Origin: Marinobacter nitratireducens
Lineage (GTDB): Bacteria; Pseudomonadota; Gammaproteobacteria; Pseudomonadales; Oleiphilaceae
NCBI RefSeq assembly: GCF_000708045.1
Contig: NZ_ANIE01000003.1
Coordinates: forward strand, 62,001-126,000
Direction: 5' to 3'
Length of the DNA stretch: 64,000 bases
The position numbers and the translations under genes were made by a program. Position 1 is the first letter of the stretch. Every line of letters begins with the position of its first letter. This document shows, one piece after another, positions 1 through 13,505 of the stretch. The notes under the pieces are model-generated. The model searched no databases. It was given only the letters and a program-made list of their open reading frames with translations, and had not been told where the DNA came from.

Positions 1-1
1 C

Positions 2-535
2 TATTCACTGGCAGCGGCACGCAAGTCCCGGGATCTGTGGGTGTTCAGTGCGTTAATTGCTGCCAGTGTCTTCCTGAGTGGGCTGACGGGCTTCGTTCCT
101 GCCTGGATTGCCGGCAGTGGGTTCGGTGCTTTCGTGATCATTCTACTGCTGGGTTTGCCCGCCATTCGACGCATCTATACCTCCAAACCGTCCTACCTTG
201 ATCTGGTCTTCAAGCGCCAGCGCATGCTGCGTGATGCACGGAAGCATATTGCGCATCTTGAGGGAGACGACGGGCTGATCTGGCAATGCGCCCGTATGGT
301 GGAATTCAATCCGGCGCTGCGGAACACCCGGTTCAGCGATTTGCTGCGTCTGTCCGAGCAAAAGGTGATTTCCAGGTATCTGACCAGGAGAGAGCATATT
401 AGGCTCTACCTCATATACTTGCTTGAGGCGGAGAAAGCCTACGCACGCGCTCAGAAGGCATTTTTCGAAGGGAATCAGGAGGCGCTCGACAAGGGTTGGC
501 GTGAGGCTGTTGCCGAACCGGAGAGCAGAGCTTGA
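2..535 (+). CDS. membrane protein of unknown function, 5' end outside window
   Basis: The frame is open from base 2, so the gene starts upstream of the window and only its C-terminal 177 residues are visible. A GTG at 41 is in frame but has no good ribosome binding site, and the reading continues upstream of it. Two hydrophobic stretches lie near the start of the visible part (roughly residues 15-32 and 37-54 counted from base 2), followed by a charged, probably cytoplasmic, helical region rich in Arg, Lys and Glu. I do not recognise the family. Its TGA stop at 533-535 lies inside the TTGACA -35 element of the psrA promoter, so the two genes abut tightly but psrA has its own promoter. Confidence 0.6.
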   Translation, partial: YSLAAARKSRDLWVFSALIAASVFLSGLTGFVPAWIAGSGFGAFVIILLLGLPAIRRIYTSKPSYLDLVFKRQRMLRDARKHIAHLEGDDGLIWQCARMVEFNPALRNTRFSDLLRLSEQKVISRYLTRREHIRLYLIYLLEAEKAYARAQKAFFEGNQEALDKGWREAVAEPESRA

Positions 536-560
536 CATGACTGAGTCTCAAACGTATGTT
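532..560 (+). promoter_or_regulatory. psrA promoter
   Basis: Perfect -35 TTGACA at 532-537, 17-bp spacer, -10 TATGTT at 555-560 (4 of 6). It lies 36 bp before the psrA ATG. The first PsrA-type palindrome covers the -10, which fits autorepression. Confidence 0.7.
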
Positions 561-575
561 TCAAACAGACGTTTG
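549..575 (+). promoter_or_regulatory. tandem PsrA operator
   Basis: Two palindromes of the form CAAAC-N4-GTTTC/G share one base: 549-562 (CAAAC gtat GTTTC) and 562-575 (CAAAC agac GTTTG). This matches the published PsrA consensus as I recall it (G/CAAAC, 2-4 bases, GTTTG/C). The pair sits on the -10 element and the start of the psrA transcript. Confidence 0.75.
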
Positions 576-595
576 CTAGAGGCACAGATAATAAA

Positions 596-1273
596 ATGGC
601 GCAGTCTGATACCGTTGACCGGATTCTCGATGCAGCCGAAGAGCTGTTCGCGGAGCGAGGGTTCTCCGAAACCTCGCTTCGAATGATCACCAGTAAGGCT
701 AAAGTAAATCTCGCCGCTGTCAATTACCACTTTGGTTCCAAGAACGCGCTGATCCACGCGGTATTTGCGCGGTTCCTGACGCCGTTTTCGTCTACGCTTG
801 AAACCGCTTTTGACGAACTTGAAGAGCGCTGTGCCGGCAAGCCACCCACACTGAACCAAACTCTCTGGGCGCTGACAGAAAGTGCGGTGCGCATGCCGCA
901 GCGTACTGAAAAGGGTATTTCCATTTTTATGCGCCTGCTGGGTCTTGCCTACACGCAGTCCCAGGGGCATCTCAGGAAGTTTCTTGAGGATGAGTACAGT
1001 GAACCGTTCAGCCGCTTCATGCGTTTGTTGAAAGAAGCCACACCTCAGCTCTCGGCGGTTGATCGGTACTGGCGTATCCAGTTCATGTTGGGGGCGACGG
1101 CGTTCACCATGTCCAGCAGTGACGCCCTGATTGATATTCTCCAGAACAAGATCGGCGTAGACACGACCGTTCAGGAGATTGCCGCCCGCCTGGTGCCGTT
1201 CCTGGCGGCCGGCATGCAGGCCGAGGATGCCATGCTGGTTCCCCCTGCCGGAAGCAAGGTCTCTATTGCCTGA
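596..1273 (+). CDS. psrA: TetR-family fatty-acid-responsive regulator PsrA
   Basis: 225 residues. The N-terminal TetR helix-turn-helix (about 1-50) has the pattern of Pseudomonas PsrA, including the AAVNYHFGSK segment (about 41-50). The C-terminal ligand-binding domain carries the family stretch SIFMRLLGLA (near 107) followed by SQGHLRKFLE. PsrA represses its own gene and fatty acid oxidation genes, is released by long-chain acyl ligands, and in Pseudomonas activates rpoS. The ATG at 596 matches the family start; an AGAGG lies upstream at 578-582, rather far away. A tandem copy of the known PsrA palindrome overlaps the promoter just upstream, which supports the name independently. The gene is followed by a short gap and the L,D-transpeptidase on the same strand. 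Confidence 0.88.
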   Translation: MAQSDTVDRILDAAEELFAERGFSETSLRMITSKAKVNLAAVNYHFGSKNALIHAVFARFLTPFSSTLETAFDELEERCAGKPPTLNQTLWALTESAVRMPQRTEKGISIFMRLLGLAYTQSQGHLRKFLEDEYSEPFSRFMRLLKEATPQLSAVDRYWRIQFMLGATAFTMSSSDALIDILQNKIGVDTTVQEIAARLVPFLAAGMQAEDAMLVPPAGSKVSIA

Positions 1274-1331
1274 CTTCCTCCCTCTCGGTTAGGCTTCCGA
1301 TTGGCATCTGCCCCAGGGAGTCTGACCGGTT

Positions 1332-1832
1332 TTGAACGCACATCTCAGTAAGTTACCTCATATAGATATCAGTCTGGGCGACCAGACGCTTCGCTTGATT
1401 GACCCCGCGGGCAACCTGGTCAGGGAGTACTCCGTCTCGACCGGCTTGAACGGTCCTGGTGAGCAGGATGGTAGTGGCTGTACGCCCAGAGGAGAGCACT
1501 ACATTCGAGCCATGATTGGCGGCGGGCAGCCGGAGCGTTCGGTCTTTCGGGGACGCCGCCCAACCGGCGAGGTCTACTCGCCTGAGCTTGCCGAGGAATT
1601 TCCCAACCGGGACTGGATTCTGAGTCGCATTCTCTGGCTTTGTGGCCGTGAATCGGGCACAAACCGGGGCCCTGGGGTCGATACTTTTCGTCGCTTCATA
1701 TACATTCACGGCACGCCGGACTCCGAGCCCATGGGCATTCCCATGTCCCATGGCTGCGTGCGCATGCGTAATGCCGATGTTATTGATCTGTATGCCCGGG
1801 TAAGCCCGGGAACTGCGGTCGTTATTCGCTAA
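1332..1832 (+). CDS. L,D-transpeptidase (YkuD domain)
   Basis: 166 residues that consist of almost nothing but a YkuD catalytic domain. The domain ends in the active-site block: IHGTP (near 124), then SHGCVRM about 15 residues later, with the nucleophilic Cys and paired His residues all present. Enzymes of this family make 3-3 crosslinks in peptidoglycan or attach proteins to it. I see no signal peptide, lipobox or substrate-binding LysM domain, so how it reaches the periplasm is unclear. The start is a TTG at 1332, preceded by AGGGAG at 1315-1320; no better start exists downstream before the conserved domain. It lies between psrA and an MscS channel on the same strand. Confidence 0.85.
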   Translation: MNAHLSKLPHIDISLGDQTLRLIDPAGNLVREYSVSTGLNGPGEQDGSGCTPRGEHYIRAMIGGGQPERSVFRGRRPTGEVYSPELAEEFPNRDWILSRILWLCGRESGTNRGPGVDTFRRFIYIHGTPDSEPMGIPMSHGCVRMRNADVIDLYARVSPGTAVVIR

Positions 1833-1855
1833 ACCGGACCTGTCAGAGGAAGACG

Positions 1856-4639
<2,784 letters not shown>

Positions 4640-4668
4640 AGGGTCTACTCCACAATTGACTCAAGCGT

Positions 4669-7600
4669 TCATTGGGCGGCAGCGGCCGCGGGTTCTGGTA
4701 CCAGCTCATTGAGCATGTCGGAAATGCCGTCGAGTTTACCATCGGTTGACGTGTCCTTCAGCCGGAAACGGAAGCTGTTGGCACCTTCGAGGCGGTATTG
4801 GTCCGGTGCGGATTGCATTTTCTTAACCAGAATCAGCGGATCCACGGGCGTCGTGTTGCCGAATTCCAGCCTCGCCCACTCATTACCCGCATCAATTTTG
4901 ACGATGCCGAGGGCTTCAGCGCGAAGCCGGAGTTCGGTCTGCCGAACGAGATTCTTTGTGGATTGGGGTAACAATCCAAAGCGGTCGATCATTTCAACCT
5001 GAAGTTCTTTTAATGCGTCCTTGTTGTCCACACTGGCGATGCGCTTGTAGAGCATCAGTCGGTTGTGAACATCTGGCAGGTAATCCTCCGGGATGATCGC
5101 CGGGATCCTCAGGTTCATCTCGGTGCCATGGCTCAACGGCAGGTCGGCGTTGGGGGTGCGGCCCTCCCTGATGGCTTTGACGGCTTCATCGAGCAGCTGC
5201 ATGTACAGCGTGAAACCGATGCTTTCAATCTGACCGCTCTGTTCCTCGCCGAGCAACTCGCCGGCGCCCCGGATTTCCAGGTCATGAGTCGCCAGCATGA
5301 AGCCGGCGCCCAGGTCCTGGGCTTCCGAAATAGCATCGAGTCGTTTTTTTGCATCCGATGTCAATGAGCGGGGTGGTGGCGTCAGGAGATACGCATAGGC
5401 CTGGTGGTGGGAGCGGCCGACTCGTCCTCGGAGCTGGTGTAGCTGGGCCAGGCCGAACTTGTCCGCCCGCTCGATAATGATGGTGTTGGCGCTGGGGATG
5501 TCGATCCCGGTCTCAATGATGGTGGTGCACACCAGTACGTTGAAACGCTTGTGGTAGAAGTCCGACATGATCTGCTCAAGTTCGCGCTCTCGCATCTGGC
5601 CGTGAGCAACGCCGACGCGGGCTTCGGGGATCAGTCGGCGAAGATCTTCAGCGGTCTTCTCGATGGTCGCGACGTCGTTGTGCAGGAAGTAGACCTGACC
5701 GCCCCGCAGGATTTCCCGGAGAATGGCCTCTTTGACCATAGCCTCTTCGCGCTGGCGAACAAAGGTCTTGACCGACAGGCGGCGGGCCGGAGGCGTGGCG
5801 ATGATGGAGAGGTCCCGCAGGTGGCCCATGGCCATGTTCAGGGTTCGTGGAATCGGTGTGGCGGTGAGGTTGAGCATGTCTACTTCAGCTCTCAGCGCCT
5901 TCAGCTTTTCCTTCTGCTGGACACCGAAACGATGCTCCTCATCGATAATGACCAGGCCAAGGTTCTTGAACTTGATGTCACCCTGGAGCAGCTTGTGGGT
6001 GCCGATCACGATATCCGCCTTACCGCTTTCAATGGCTTCCATGGCCTTGGTGGTTTGCCCACCGGTGCGGAAGCGGCTCAGAAGTTCGACATTGACCGGC
6101 GTGTCGGAAAAGCGGTCACGGAAGGATTCATAATGCTGTTGGGCCAGCAGGGTGGTGGGTACCAGTACGGCCACCTGCTTGCCGGAATAGGTCGCCATGA
6201 AGGCGGCCCGCATGGCGACTTCCGTTTTACCGAAACCCACATCGCCGCAAACCAGGCGATCCATGGGACGCTCGCTGGTCATGTCTTCAATCACCGCCTG
6301 AATGGCGACTTGCTGATCCGGCGTTTCCTCAAACGGGAAGCCGGCCGCAAAGGCCCGGTAGGCCTCCTTGGGATCTTCGAAGCTGAAGCCCTTTCTCGCT
6401 TCCCGCCGGGCGTAAACATCCAGAAGTTCCGCGGCGGTATCCCGGATTTTCTCCAGGGCTTTCTGCTTGGCGTTGCTCCATTTCTCGGTACCGAGCTTGT
6501 GTAGCGGTGCATGCTCCGTGTCATTGCCGGCATAGCGGGAAATCAGGTGCAGGCTGGATACGGGGACATAGAGCTTTGAGCCGCCCGCATACTCCAGCAT
6601 CAGGAATTCGTTGGATTCATTTTCCACGGTAATGGTTTCGAGCCCGCGGTATCGGCCAACGCCATGGTCGATGTGAACCACTGGGGCACCAATCTTTAGC
6701 TCGGACAGATCCCGGAAACCGGCGTCATCGGTTTCTGTCGGCTTATCCCGGCGCCGGCGTTGCAGGACGCGCTCGCCGAAAAGCGCGGTTTCCGTAATCA
6801 GGGCAAGGTGTTGGTCGGGCAGAAGAATGCCCTGTTCCATGGGGGCGATGCTGATGCCCAGAGTGCATTGGTCATCGTTCAGGAATGAGCGCCAATCCTC
6901 GACGGGGCGTGGCTTGAGCCCGTGGTCTGCCAGGTTTTCGATCAGCGCCTCCCGGCGGCCAGAGGACTCGGCACAAATGAGCACCCGTCCAGAAAAGTCG
7001 CCGAGGAATTGTTTGAGGCGGCGCGCGGGTTCCGTTGCCCGTCCGTCCATTGAAATATCTGGCAGTGCCTCGGCGGCGCAGTTAACGGCGCCTCCTCCGC
7101 TGGCGGTGTCGGTGAGGGTGGTGACCCTGGGGAATGCTTTCAGGTGTCCGAAAAGCTCGTCCTGTTGCAGAAACAGCTGAGTCGGAGGAAGAATCGGGCG
7201 CAGGCGATCGTGTCGGCGATCTTCGTGGCGGTTACGAGTCTCGGTGTCAAACTGGTTTACCGCCTCGTTCAGGCTCTCAGCGGTAAAGACCAACGTCTCG
7301 CCTGGCAAGTAATCGAATAGGGTAGCCGTGCTGTCGAAAAACAGGGGCAGATAGTATTCGATACCCGGGGGCGTAATGCCGTGGCTGACGTCCTGGTAGA
7401 TGGGTGCATCCTTGTCGGCATTCGGGAATTGTTCGAACCACCGGTTCCGGAACCCGGAGCGGGCTTCCTTGTGCCAGGGGAATTCATACGCGGGCAGCAA
7501 TTCGATGCGTTCGATCTTGTCGATCGAGCGCTGGGTTTCTGGGTCGAATGTTCGCAATGTTTCGATTTCATCGTCGAACAGATCGATCCGGTAGGGGAGA

Positions 7601-8196
7601 TTGGCTCCCATGGGATAGATGTCGAGAATGGCGCCTCGCACGGCATACTCGCCGTGCTCGTAGACGTTGTCGGCGTGTCGGTATCCGGCAGCCTCCAGCT
7701 GCATGCGCCAGGAATCGATTTCCAGTGCCTGGCCCACCTCCAGAAGCAGGGTGTTTCCCTGCAGGTAGTCAACCGGAGGTAGGCGATGCATGAGCGTCCG
7801 TGCCGGCACCACGAGTACACCGTGTTTAGTGCTTGGCAGGCGATGCAGGGTTCGTATGCGGCGTGACGTTATATCCTGGTGTGGAGAAAACAGATCGTAG
7901 GGCAGGGTCTCCCAGTCCGGAAGGGATAAAAGCTCAAGGCCGTCTTCGGTGATTGCCGGCGCGTCTTCGTCCGTCGGCAGGCCCAGGAAAAACCGCATGG
8001 CCTGTTCGAGGCGGATTGCATCATTCGTACTTCGGGTGATGACCAGTGTCAGCCCTTCGTGTGCCCTCGCGCTCTCACAGATTGCCAGGGCGTCAGAGCT
8101 GCCCTTGAGTTGCCCCCAGGATCGGTGATCCGCCGGTTTTGTCGGGTAGTCCGGGGCGATCAACGGGCGTTGCGAATTCGATTCACCGTGGCTCAT
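4669..8196 (-). CDS. mfd: transcription-repair coupling factor Mfd
   Basis: 1175 residues, full length for the family. The N-terminal UvrB-like damage-recognition module is followed by an RNA-polymerase interaction domain with the signature DIVVHIDHGVGRYRGL-like region (here VVHIDHGVGRYRGLET, near 515). The translocase has Walker A GDVGFGKTE, the DEEHRFGV box and the TATPIPRT motif, then RGRVGRS helicase motif VI. A TRCF C-terminal domain closes it. Mfd removes RNA polymerase stalled at lesions and recruits UvrA. A good promoter lies upstream on the - strand (8246-8274), and csiV follows directly downstream. Confidence 0.98.
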   Translation of the reverse strand: MSHGESNSQRPLIAPDYPTKPADHRSWGQLKGSSDALAICESARAHEGLTLVITRSTNDAIRLEQAMRFFLGLPTDEDAPAITEDGLELLSLPDWETLPYDLFSPHQDITSRRIRTLHRLPSTKHGVLVVPARTLMHRLPPVDYLQGNTLLLEVGQALEIDSWRMQLEAAGYRHADNVYEHGEYAVRGAILDIYPMGANLPYRIDLFDDEIETLRTFDPETQRSIDKIERIELLPAYEFPWHKEARSGFRNRWFEQFPNADKDAPIYQDVSHGITPPGIEYYLPLFFDSTATLFDYLPGETLVFTAESLNEAVNQFDTETRNRHEDRRHDRLRPILPPTQLFLQQDELFGHLKAFPRVTTLTDTASGGGAVNCAAEALPDISMDGRATEPARRLKQFLGDFSGRVLICAESSGRREALIENLADHGLKPRPVEDWRSFLNDDQCTLGISIAPMEQGILLPDQHLALITETALFGERVLQRRRRDKPTETDDAGFRDLSELKIGAPVVHIDHGVGRYRGLETITVENESNEFLMLEYAGGSKLYVPVSSLHLISRYAGNDTEHAPLHKLGTEKWSNAKQKALEKIRDTAAELLDVYARREARKGFSFEDPKEAYRAFAAGFPFEETPDQQVAIQAVIEDMTSERPMDRLVCGDVGFGKTEVAMRAAFMATYSGKQVAVLVPTTLLAQQHYESFRDRFSDTPVNVELLSRFRTGGQTTKAMEAIESGKADIVIGTHKLLQGDIKFKNLGLVIIDEEHRFGVQQKEKLKALRAEVDMLNLTATPIPRTLNMAMGHLRDLSIIATPPARRLSVKTFVRQREEAMVKEAILREILRGGQVYFLHNDVATIEKTAEDLRRLIPEARVGVAHGQMRERELEQIMSDFYHKRFNVLVCTTIIETGIDIPSANTIIIERADKFGLAQLHQLRGRVGRSHHQAYAYLLTPPPRSLTSDAKKRLDAISEAQDLGAGFMLATHDLEIRGAGELLGEEQSGQIESIGFTLYMQLLDEAVKAIREGRTPNADLPLSHGTEMNLRIPAIIPEDYLPDVHNRLMLYKRIASVDNKDALKELQVEMIDRFGLLPQSTKNLVRQTELRLRAEALGIVKIDAGNEWARLEFGNTTPVDPLILVKKMQSAPDQYRLEGANSFRFRLKDTSTDGKLDGISDMLNELVPEPAAAAAQ

Positions 8197-8245
8197 GGGC
8201 AGTCATTTTCTCCTGCTGTGGGGTCCGGAGTGGAGCGAGGCGCGT

Positions 8246-8274
8246 ATTCTACCGCCGGTTGGTTTCGGTGTCAT
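8246..8274 (-). promoter_or_regulatory. mfd promoter
   Basis: Read on the - strand: -35 ATGACA (complement of 8269-8274, 5 of 6), 17-bp spacer, -10 TAGAAT (complement of 8246-8251, 5 of 6). It is about 50 bp before the mfd ATG at 8196. Confidence 0.65.
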
Positions 8275-8285
8275 GGCAGCATGAT

Positions 8286-8314
8286 TTGCCGTCGGGCCGT
8301 TTAAGTTGGATAAT
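8286..8314 (+). promoter_or_regulatory. gap promoter
   Basis: -35 TTGCCG at 8286-8291 (4 of 6), 17-bp spacer, -10 GATAAT at 8309-8314 (5 of 6). It lies divergent to the mfd promoter. The longest open frame for gap would begin inside this promoter, which supports the shorter start at 8357. Confidence 0.6.
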
Positions 8315-8356
8315 GTGCGCCCCAAATTATTACCAGTGCTAACAGAGGTCCCAACC

Positions 8357-9826
8357 GTGAGCCACGAACAGATCAATCAGCACCTGTCTAACTGGACTGA
8401 AAGAGAATCCACTGCGGAAGCAATGATCCCGCTGATCGGCCGTCTCTACCGCAAGAATAATGTGGTTACGTCCGTTTATGGTCGAGCCATTATCAATCAG
8501 TCGGTCATCGACATTATTCGTGCCCATCGCTTCGTTCGTCAGGTAGAAGACAGTGAACTGTCTGTTCATGACACCATGCCGATTCTTGAGGCCATGGATA
8601 AGCTGGACCTCGGCCGTGCTCACGTCGATATCGGCAAGCTGGCTGTCAAATTCAAAGAGGAAGGCGGTGATCTGACTGAATTCCTCAAGCGCGAAATTGG
8701 CCCGGTTGTGGGGCAGTACGCTGCCCAGTCAGAAGCGGATGCCAACAACGAAACCAAAGACGTTGTGCTGTACGGTTTTGGCCGTATCGGTCGTCTTCTG
8801 GCCCGCATTTTGATCGAAAAGGCGGGCGGCGGTAACAACCTGCGTCTGCGTGCGATTGTTGTGCGTCAGGGTGGTGCTGACAACGATTTGGAAAAGCGTG
8901 CCAGCCTGCTGCGTCGTGACTCTGTTCACGGGCCGTTTGATGGCACCATCACCGTCGATGAAGAAAACTCCGCTCTGGTTGCCAACGGTAACTTCATCAA
9001 GGTGATCTACTCTGATGGTCCGGACAAAGTGGATTACACCGAGTACGGCATCAACAATGCGATTGTTATCGACAACACCGGTAAGTGGCGTGACGAGGCC
9101 GGCCTGGGTCTGCATCTCAAGTCCAAGGGCGTAAGCCGCGTTATCCTGACCGCGCCCGGCAAAGGCGATATCAAGAACATTGTGTACGGTATCAATAACG
9201 GCGATATCACCGAAGACGACAAGATCCTGTCGGCCGCTTCCTGTACCACCAATGCCATCACCCCGGTTCTGAAGGCGATCCATGACGAGTACGTCATCGA
9301 AGACGGCCACGTTGAGACGGTTCACTCCTATACTAACGACCAGAACCTGATCGATAACTACCACAAGGGCAGTCGTCGTGGTCGCAGCGCTCCGTTGAAC
9401 ATGGTTATCACCGAGACTGGCGCTGCGAAGGCGGTTGCCAAGGCGCTGCCTGAGCTTAAGGGCAAGCTGAGCGGTAATGCGATCCGTGTTCCGACTCCTA
9501 ACGTGTCCATGGCAATTCTGAACCTGAACCTGGAGAAAGATGTCACCACTGAGGGGGTCAACGACTACCTGCGCGATATGGCTCTGCACTCCGAGTTGCA
9601 GAAACAGATCGATTTCGTGAACTCTCCAGAAGTTGTTTCCACGGACTTCGTGGGTTCCCGCCATGCCGGCATTGTTGATGCGCAGGCAACCATTGCCAAC
9701 GGCAAGCGCGCGATCCTGTACGTATGGTACGACAATGAGTTCGGGTACAGTGCTCAGGTGATCCGTTGCGTTAACCAGATGGCTGGCGTTGAGTACCCGA
9801 TCTTCCCGAAGCGGGCACGCGACTAA
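8357..9826 (+). CDS. gap: glyceraldehyde-3-phosphate dehydrogenase, long GapB-like form
   Basis: 489 residues from a GTG at 8357, preceded by AGAGG at 8344-8348. An in-frame TTG at 8306 was rejected because it falls inside the promoter and the extra residues are not conserved. About 125 N-terminal residues precede the NAD-binding fold, which starts at DVVLYGFGRIGR. The catalytic Cys is in SAASCTTNA. This extended form is the type found in Pseudomonas next to mfd (gapB, PA3001, by my recollection), used mainly in the gluconeogenic direction. A strong terminator follows. The gene sits between mfd (divergent) and the nqr operon. Confidence 0.93.
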   Translation: MSHEQINQHLSNWTERESTAEAMIPLIGRLYRKNNVVTSVYGRAIINQSVIDIIRAHRFVRQVEDSELSVHDTMPILEAMDKLDLGRAHVDIGKLAVKFKEEGGDLTEFLKREIGPVVGQYAAQSEADANNETKDVVLYGFGRIGRLLARILIEKAGGGNNLRLRAIVVRQGGADNDLEKRASLLRRDSVHGPFDGTITVDEENSALVANGNFIKVIYSDGPDKVDYTEYGINNAIVIDNTGKWRDEAGLGLHLKSKGVSRVILTAPGKGDIKNIVYGINNGDITEDDKILSAASCTTNAITPVLKAIHDEYVIEDGHVETVHSYTNDQNLIDNYHKGSRRGRSAPLNMVITETGAAKAVAKALPELKGKLSGNAIRVPTPNVSMAILNLNLEKDVTTEGVNDYLRDMALHSELQKQIDFVNSPEVVSTDFVGSRHAGIVDAQATIANGKRAILYVWYDNEFGYSAQVIRCVNQMAGVEYPIFPKRARD

Positions 9827-9857
9827 AGTCGTAGAGCCTTTGTGCTGAAGGTCCTTG

Positions 9858-9892
9858 AAAAACCCCGCCAGCCTCGGCTGCCGGGGTTTTTT
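9858..9892 (+). terminator. intrinsic terminator after gap
   Basis: 16-bp stem with one mismatch: arms 9858-9873 and 9876-9891, GC-rich core CCCCG/CGGGG, two-base apex, followed by a T-run. It lies 32 bp after the gap stop. Confidence 0.85.
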
Positions 9893-9928
9893 ACTGCCTA
9901 AGAGGTACAAATCTGGCCCGGTTTCTGG

Positions 9929-9957
9929 TGGAAATAGGATTCCTTAATCTCTATAAT
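9929..9957 (+). promoter_or_regulatory. candidate nqr operon promoter
   Basis: Perfect -10 TATAAT at 9952-9957 with a weak -35 TGGAAA at 9929-9934 and a 17-bp spacer. It would give a leader of about 180 nt before nqrA. The rest of the 9893-10147 gap shows no recognisable RNA element or gene. Confidence 0.5.
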
Positions 9958-10072
9958 TGGCGCGATTTTGGGTATGTCTGGCGCCCAGTTCCTCACCCTT
10001 ATTCGTGTCGAAAGTCTGATCGCGTGCTGGCGGTTGTGAGTTTCACTGATCTTGAATAGCCATCCGGTCTGA

Positions 10073-11494
<1,422 letters not shown>

Positions 11495-11498
11495 CGCG

Positions 11499-12707
11499 AT
11501 GGCTATCAGACAGTTTCTCGATGGAATCGAGCACCACTTTGAAAAAGGTGGCAAGTATGAGCGCTGGTATGCGCTTTACGAAGCCGTAGATACTATTTTC
11601 TACACTCCGGGCAAGGTTACCTCAACCACGGCTCATGTACGCGACGGTGTTGATCTGAAGCGCATCATGATCACGGTGTGGATGTGTACCTTCCCGGCCA
11701 TGTTCTTCGGTATGTGGAACATCGGCTACCAGGCAAACAGCTTCCTGGCCGCCAATCCTGATGCCCTCGTTGGCGACGGTGGTCTCCGAACAGCGTTTAT
11801 TCAAGCGCTTGCGGTGACTGGTGCCGGTGCTGGCGCCTGGGATAACTTTGTATACGGCATGGCGTACTTCGTACCCATTTACTTTGTCACCTTCGTGGTT
11901 GGCGGTTTCTGGGAAGTGCTGTTCGCGACGGTTCGCCGTCACGAAGTGAACGAAGGCTTCTTTGTAACGTCAGTGCTGTTTGCACTGATCTGCCCGCCCA
12001 CCATTCCGTTGTGGCAGGTGGCTCTGGGTATTACCTTCGGTGTTGTGATTGGCAAGGAAGTGTTCGGCGGTACTGGCAAGAACTTCCTGAACCCGGCACT
12101 GAGTGGTCGTGCCTTCCTGTACTTCGCCTATCCGGCTCAGATTTCCGGGGATACCGTCTGGACCGCAGTCGATGGCTTCAGTGGCGCGACAGCCCTGAGC
12201 TGGGCCGCATCCGGTGGTGTGGAAGCCCTGCAGAACCAGATTGGCTGGATGAACGCATTTATGGGCACGATTCAGGGCTCCATGGGTGAAACCTCCACTC
12301 TGGCGGTGTTGATTGGCGGAGCCATCCTGCTGATGATGAAGATTGCCTCCTACCGCATTGTCGGTGGTGTGCTGATCGGCATGATTGCCACGTCGTTGCT
12401 GTTTAACGCGATTGGATCTGACACCAATGCGATGTTCGCCGTACCGGCTCACTGGCATCTGGTCATGGGTGGCTTTGCCTTTGGCATGATGTTCATGGCA
12501 ACGGATCCTGTGTCTGCCGCGATGACCAACACCGGTCGCTGGTGCTTCGGCATTCTGGTGGGTGTCATGACGGTACTGATCCGTGTGGTTAACCCGGCGT
12601 TCCCGGAAGGCATCATGCTGGCGATCCTGTTCGCTAACCTGTTCGCACCGCTGATGGACCACTTTGTGGTTCAGGCCAACATCAAACGGAGGCTTGCTCG
12701 TGGCTAA
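11499..12707 (+). CDS. nqrB: Na+-translocating NADH:quinone reductase subunit B
   Basis: 402 residues, a multi-spanning membrane protein of the RnfD/NqrB family. The covalent FMN site is visible as DGFSGAT with the acceptor Thr at about residue 231; the flavin is attached by ApbE, encoded in the same operon. NqrB also binds riboflavin and forms part of the Na+ path and quinone site in the known Vibrio enzyme. It overlaps nqrC by 8 bp (12700-12707), so translation coupling is expected. The start at 11499 follows the nqrA stop directly and gives the family N-terminus with [10 protein letters not shown]. Confidence 0.97.
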   Translation: MAIRQFLDGIEHHFEKGGKYERWYALYEAVDTIFYTPGKVTSTTAHVRDGVDLKRIMITVWMCTFPAMFFGMWNIGYQANSFLAANPDALVGDGGLRTAFIQALAVTGAGAGAWDNFVYGMAYFVPIYFVTFVVGGFWEVLFATVRRHEVNEGFFVTSVLFALICPPTIPLWQVALGITFGVVIGKEVFGGTGKNFLNPALSGRAFLYFAYPAQISGDTVWTAVDGFSGATALSWAASGGVEALQNQIGWMNAFMGTIQGSMGETSTLAVLIGGAILLMMKIASYRIVGGVLIGMIATSLLFNAIGSDTNAMFAVPAHWHLVMGGFAFGMMFMATDPVSAAMTNTGRWCFGILVGVMTVLIRVVNPAFPEGIMLAILFANLFAPLMDHFVVQANIKRRLARG

Positions 12708-13503
12708 AGCTAAAGAAACTGTCTCCAGAACGGTTATTGTTGCCCTGGTGCTGAGTGTTTTCTTCTCAGTCATCGTATCCACCGCGGCCGTGTCGCTGAA
12801 ACCGCTTCAGGTCAAGAACCAGACCCTCAACATGAAGATCAATATCCTCGCGGCCGCCGGTATGCTCCCGGATGGCGCGAGTCCGACGCAGGTTGAGGAT
12901 GAGTTCTCGAAGTTTGAAGTGCTGCTGGTCGACCTTAACTCAGGTCAATACGTCGAGCCGTCTGCGGTAAACGTGGAAGACCCGATGAAGTACGATATGT
13001 ACAAAGCAGCTTCCGATCCTCAGCTTTCAGAGGCGATTCCGGGCGATCAGGATCGAGCGAGCATTAAGCGTCGTCCTGACGTTGCTCGAGTGTTTGTCCT
13101 GAAAAACGGTGACGAACTGCAAAAAGTGGTTCTCCCGATCCATGGCTATGGCCTGTGGTCAACCCTTTACGGCTTTGTGTCGTTGAAGGGCGATGCCAAC
13201 ACCATCGAAGGTCTCGGCTTCTACCAGCACGCGGAGACACCGGGTCTGGGTGGTGAAGTGGATAATCCCCGATGGAAGGCGCTCTGGGAAGGTAAGGTTG
13301 TCTATGGTGACGACATGACCAAGCCGGAGATCCAGTTGGTTAAAGGCGGTGTCAGCCCCGATGCGAAGGATAAGGAGCACAAGGTTGATGCTCTGTCCGG
13401 CGCAACGCTGACCAGCCGTGGTGTGGAAAACCTTGTCAATTACTGGTTGAGTGACAGCGGTTACGCCCAGTATCTGAAAAACCTGCGTCAAGGGGAGGCC
13501 TGA
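12700..13503 (+). CDS. nqrC: Na+-translocating NADH:quinone reductase subunit C
   Basis: 267 residues from GTG 12700, chosen because a strong ACGGAGG (12686-12692) sits 7 bp upstream; the longer frame to 12664 lies wholly inside nqrB. One N-terminal membrane helix (about 8-32) anchors a periplasmic FMN domain. The flavinylation motif SGATLTS is present, with the acceptor Thr at about 236. In the pump, electrons pass from NqrF through the membrane Fe centre to this FMN. It is two bases from nqrD. Confidence 0.96.
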   Translation: MAKAKETVSRTVIVALVLSVFFSVIVSTAAVSLKPLQVKNQTLNMKINILAAAGMLPDGASPTQVEDEFSKFEVLLVDLNSGQYVEPSAVNVEDPMKYDMYKAASDPQLSEAIPGDQDRASIKRRPDVARVFVLKNGDELQKVVLPIHGYGLWSTLYGFVSLKGDANTIEGLGFYQHAETPGLGGEVDNPRWKALWEGKVVYGDDMTKPEIQLVKGGVSPDAKDKEHKVDALSGATLTSRGVENLVNYWLSDSGYAQYLKNLRQGEA

Positions 13504-13505
13504 TC

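Noticed and set aside
5551..6504. 317-codon open frame opposite mfd
   Set aside because: Shadow of the mfd translocase domain with no independent signals.
8729..9910. 393-codon open frame opposite gap
   Set aside because: Antisense shadow of a highly conserved gene; it also runs through the terminator.
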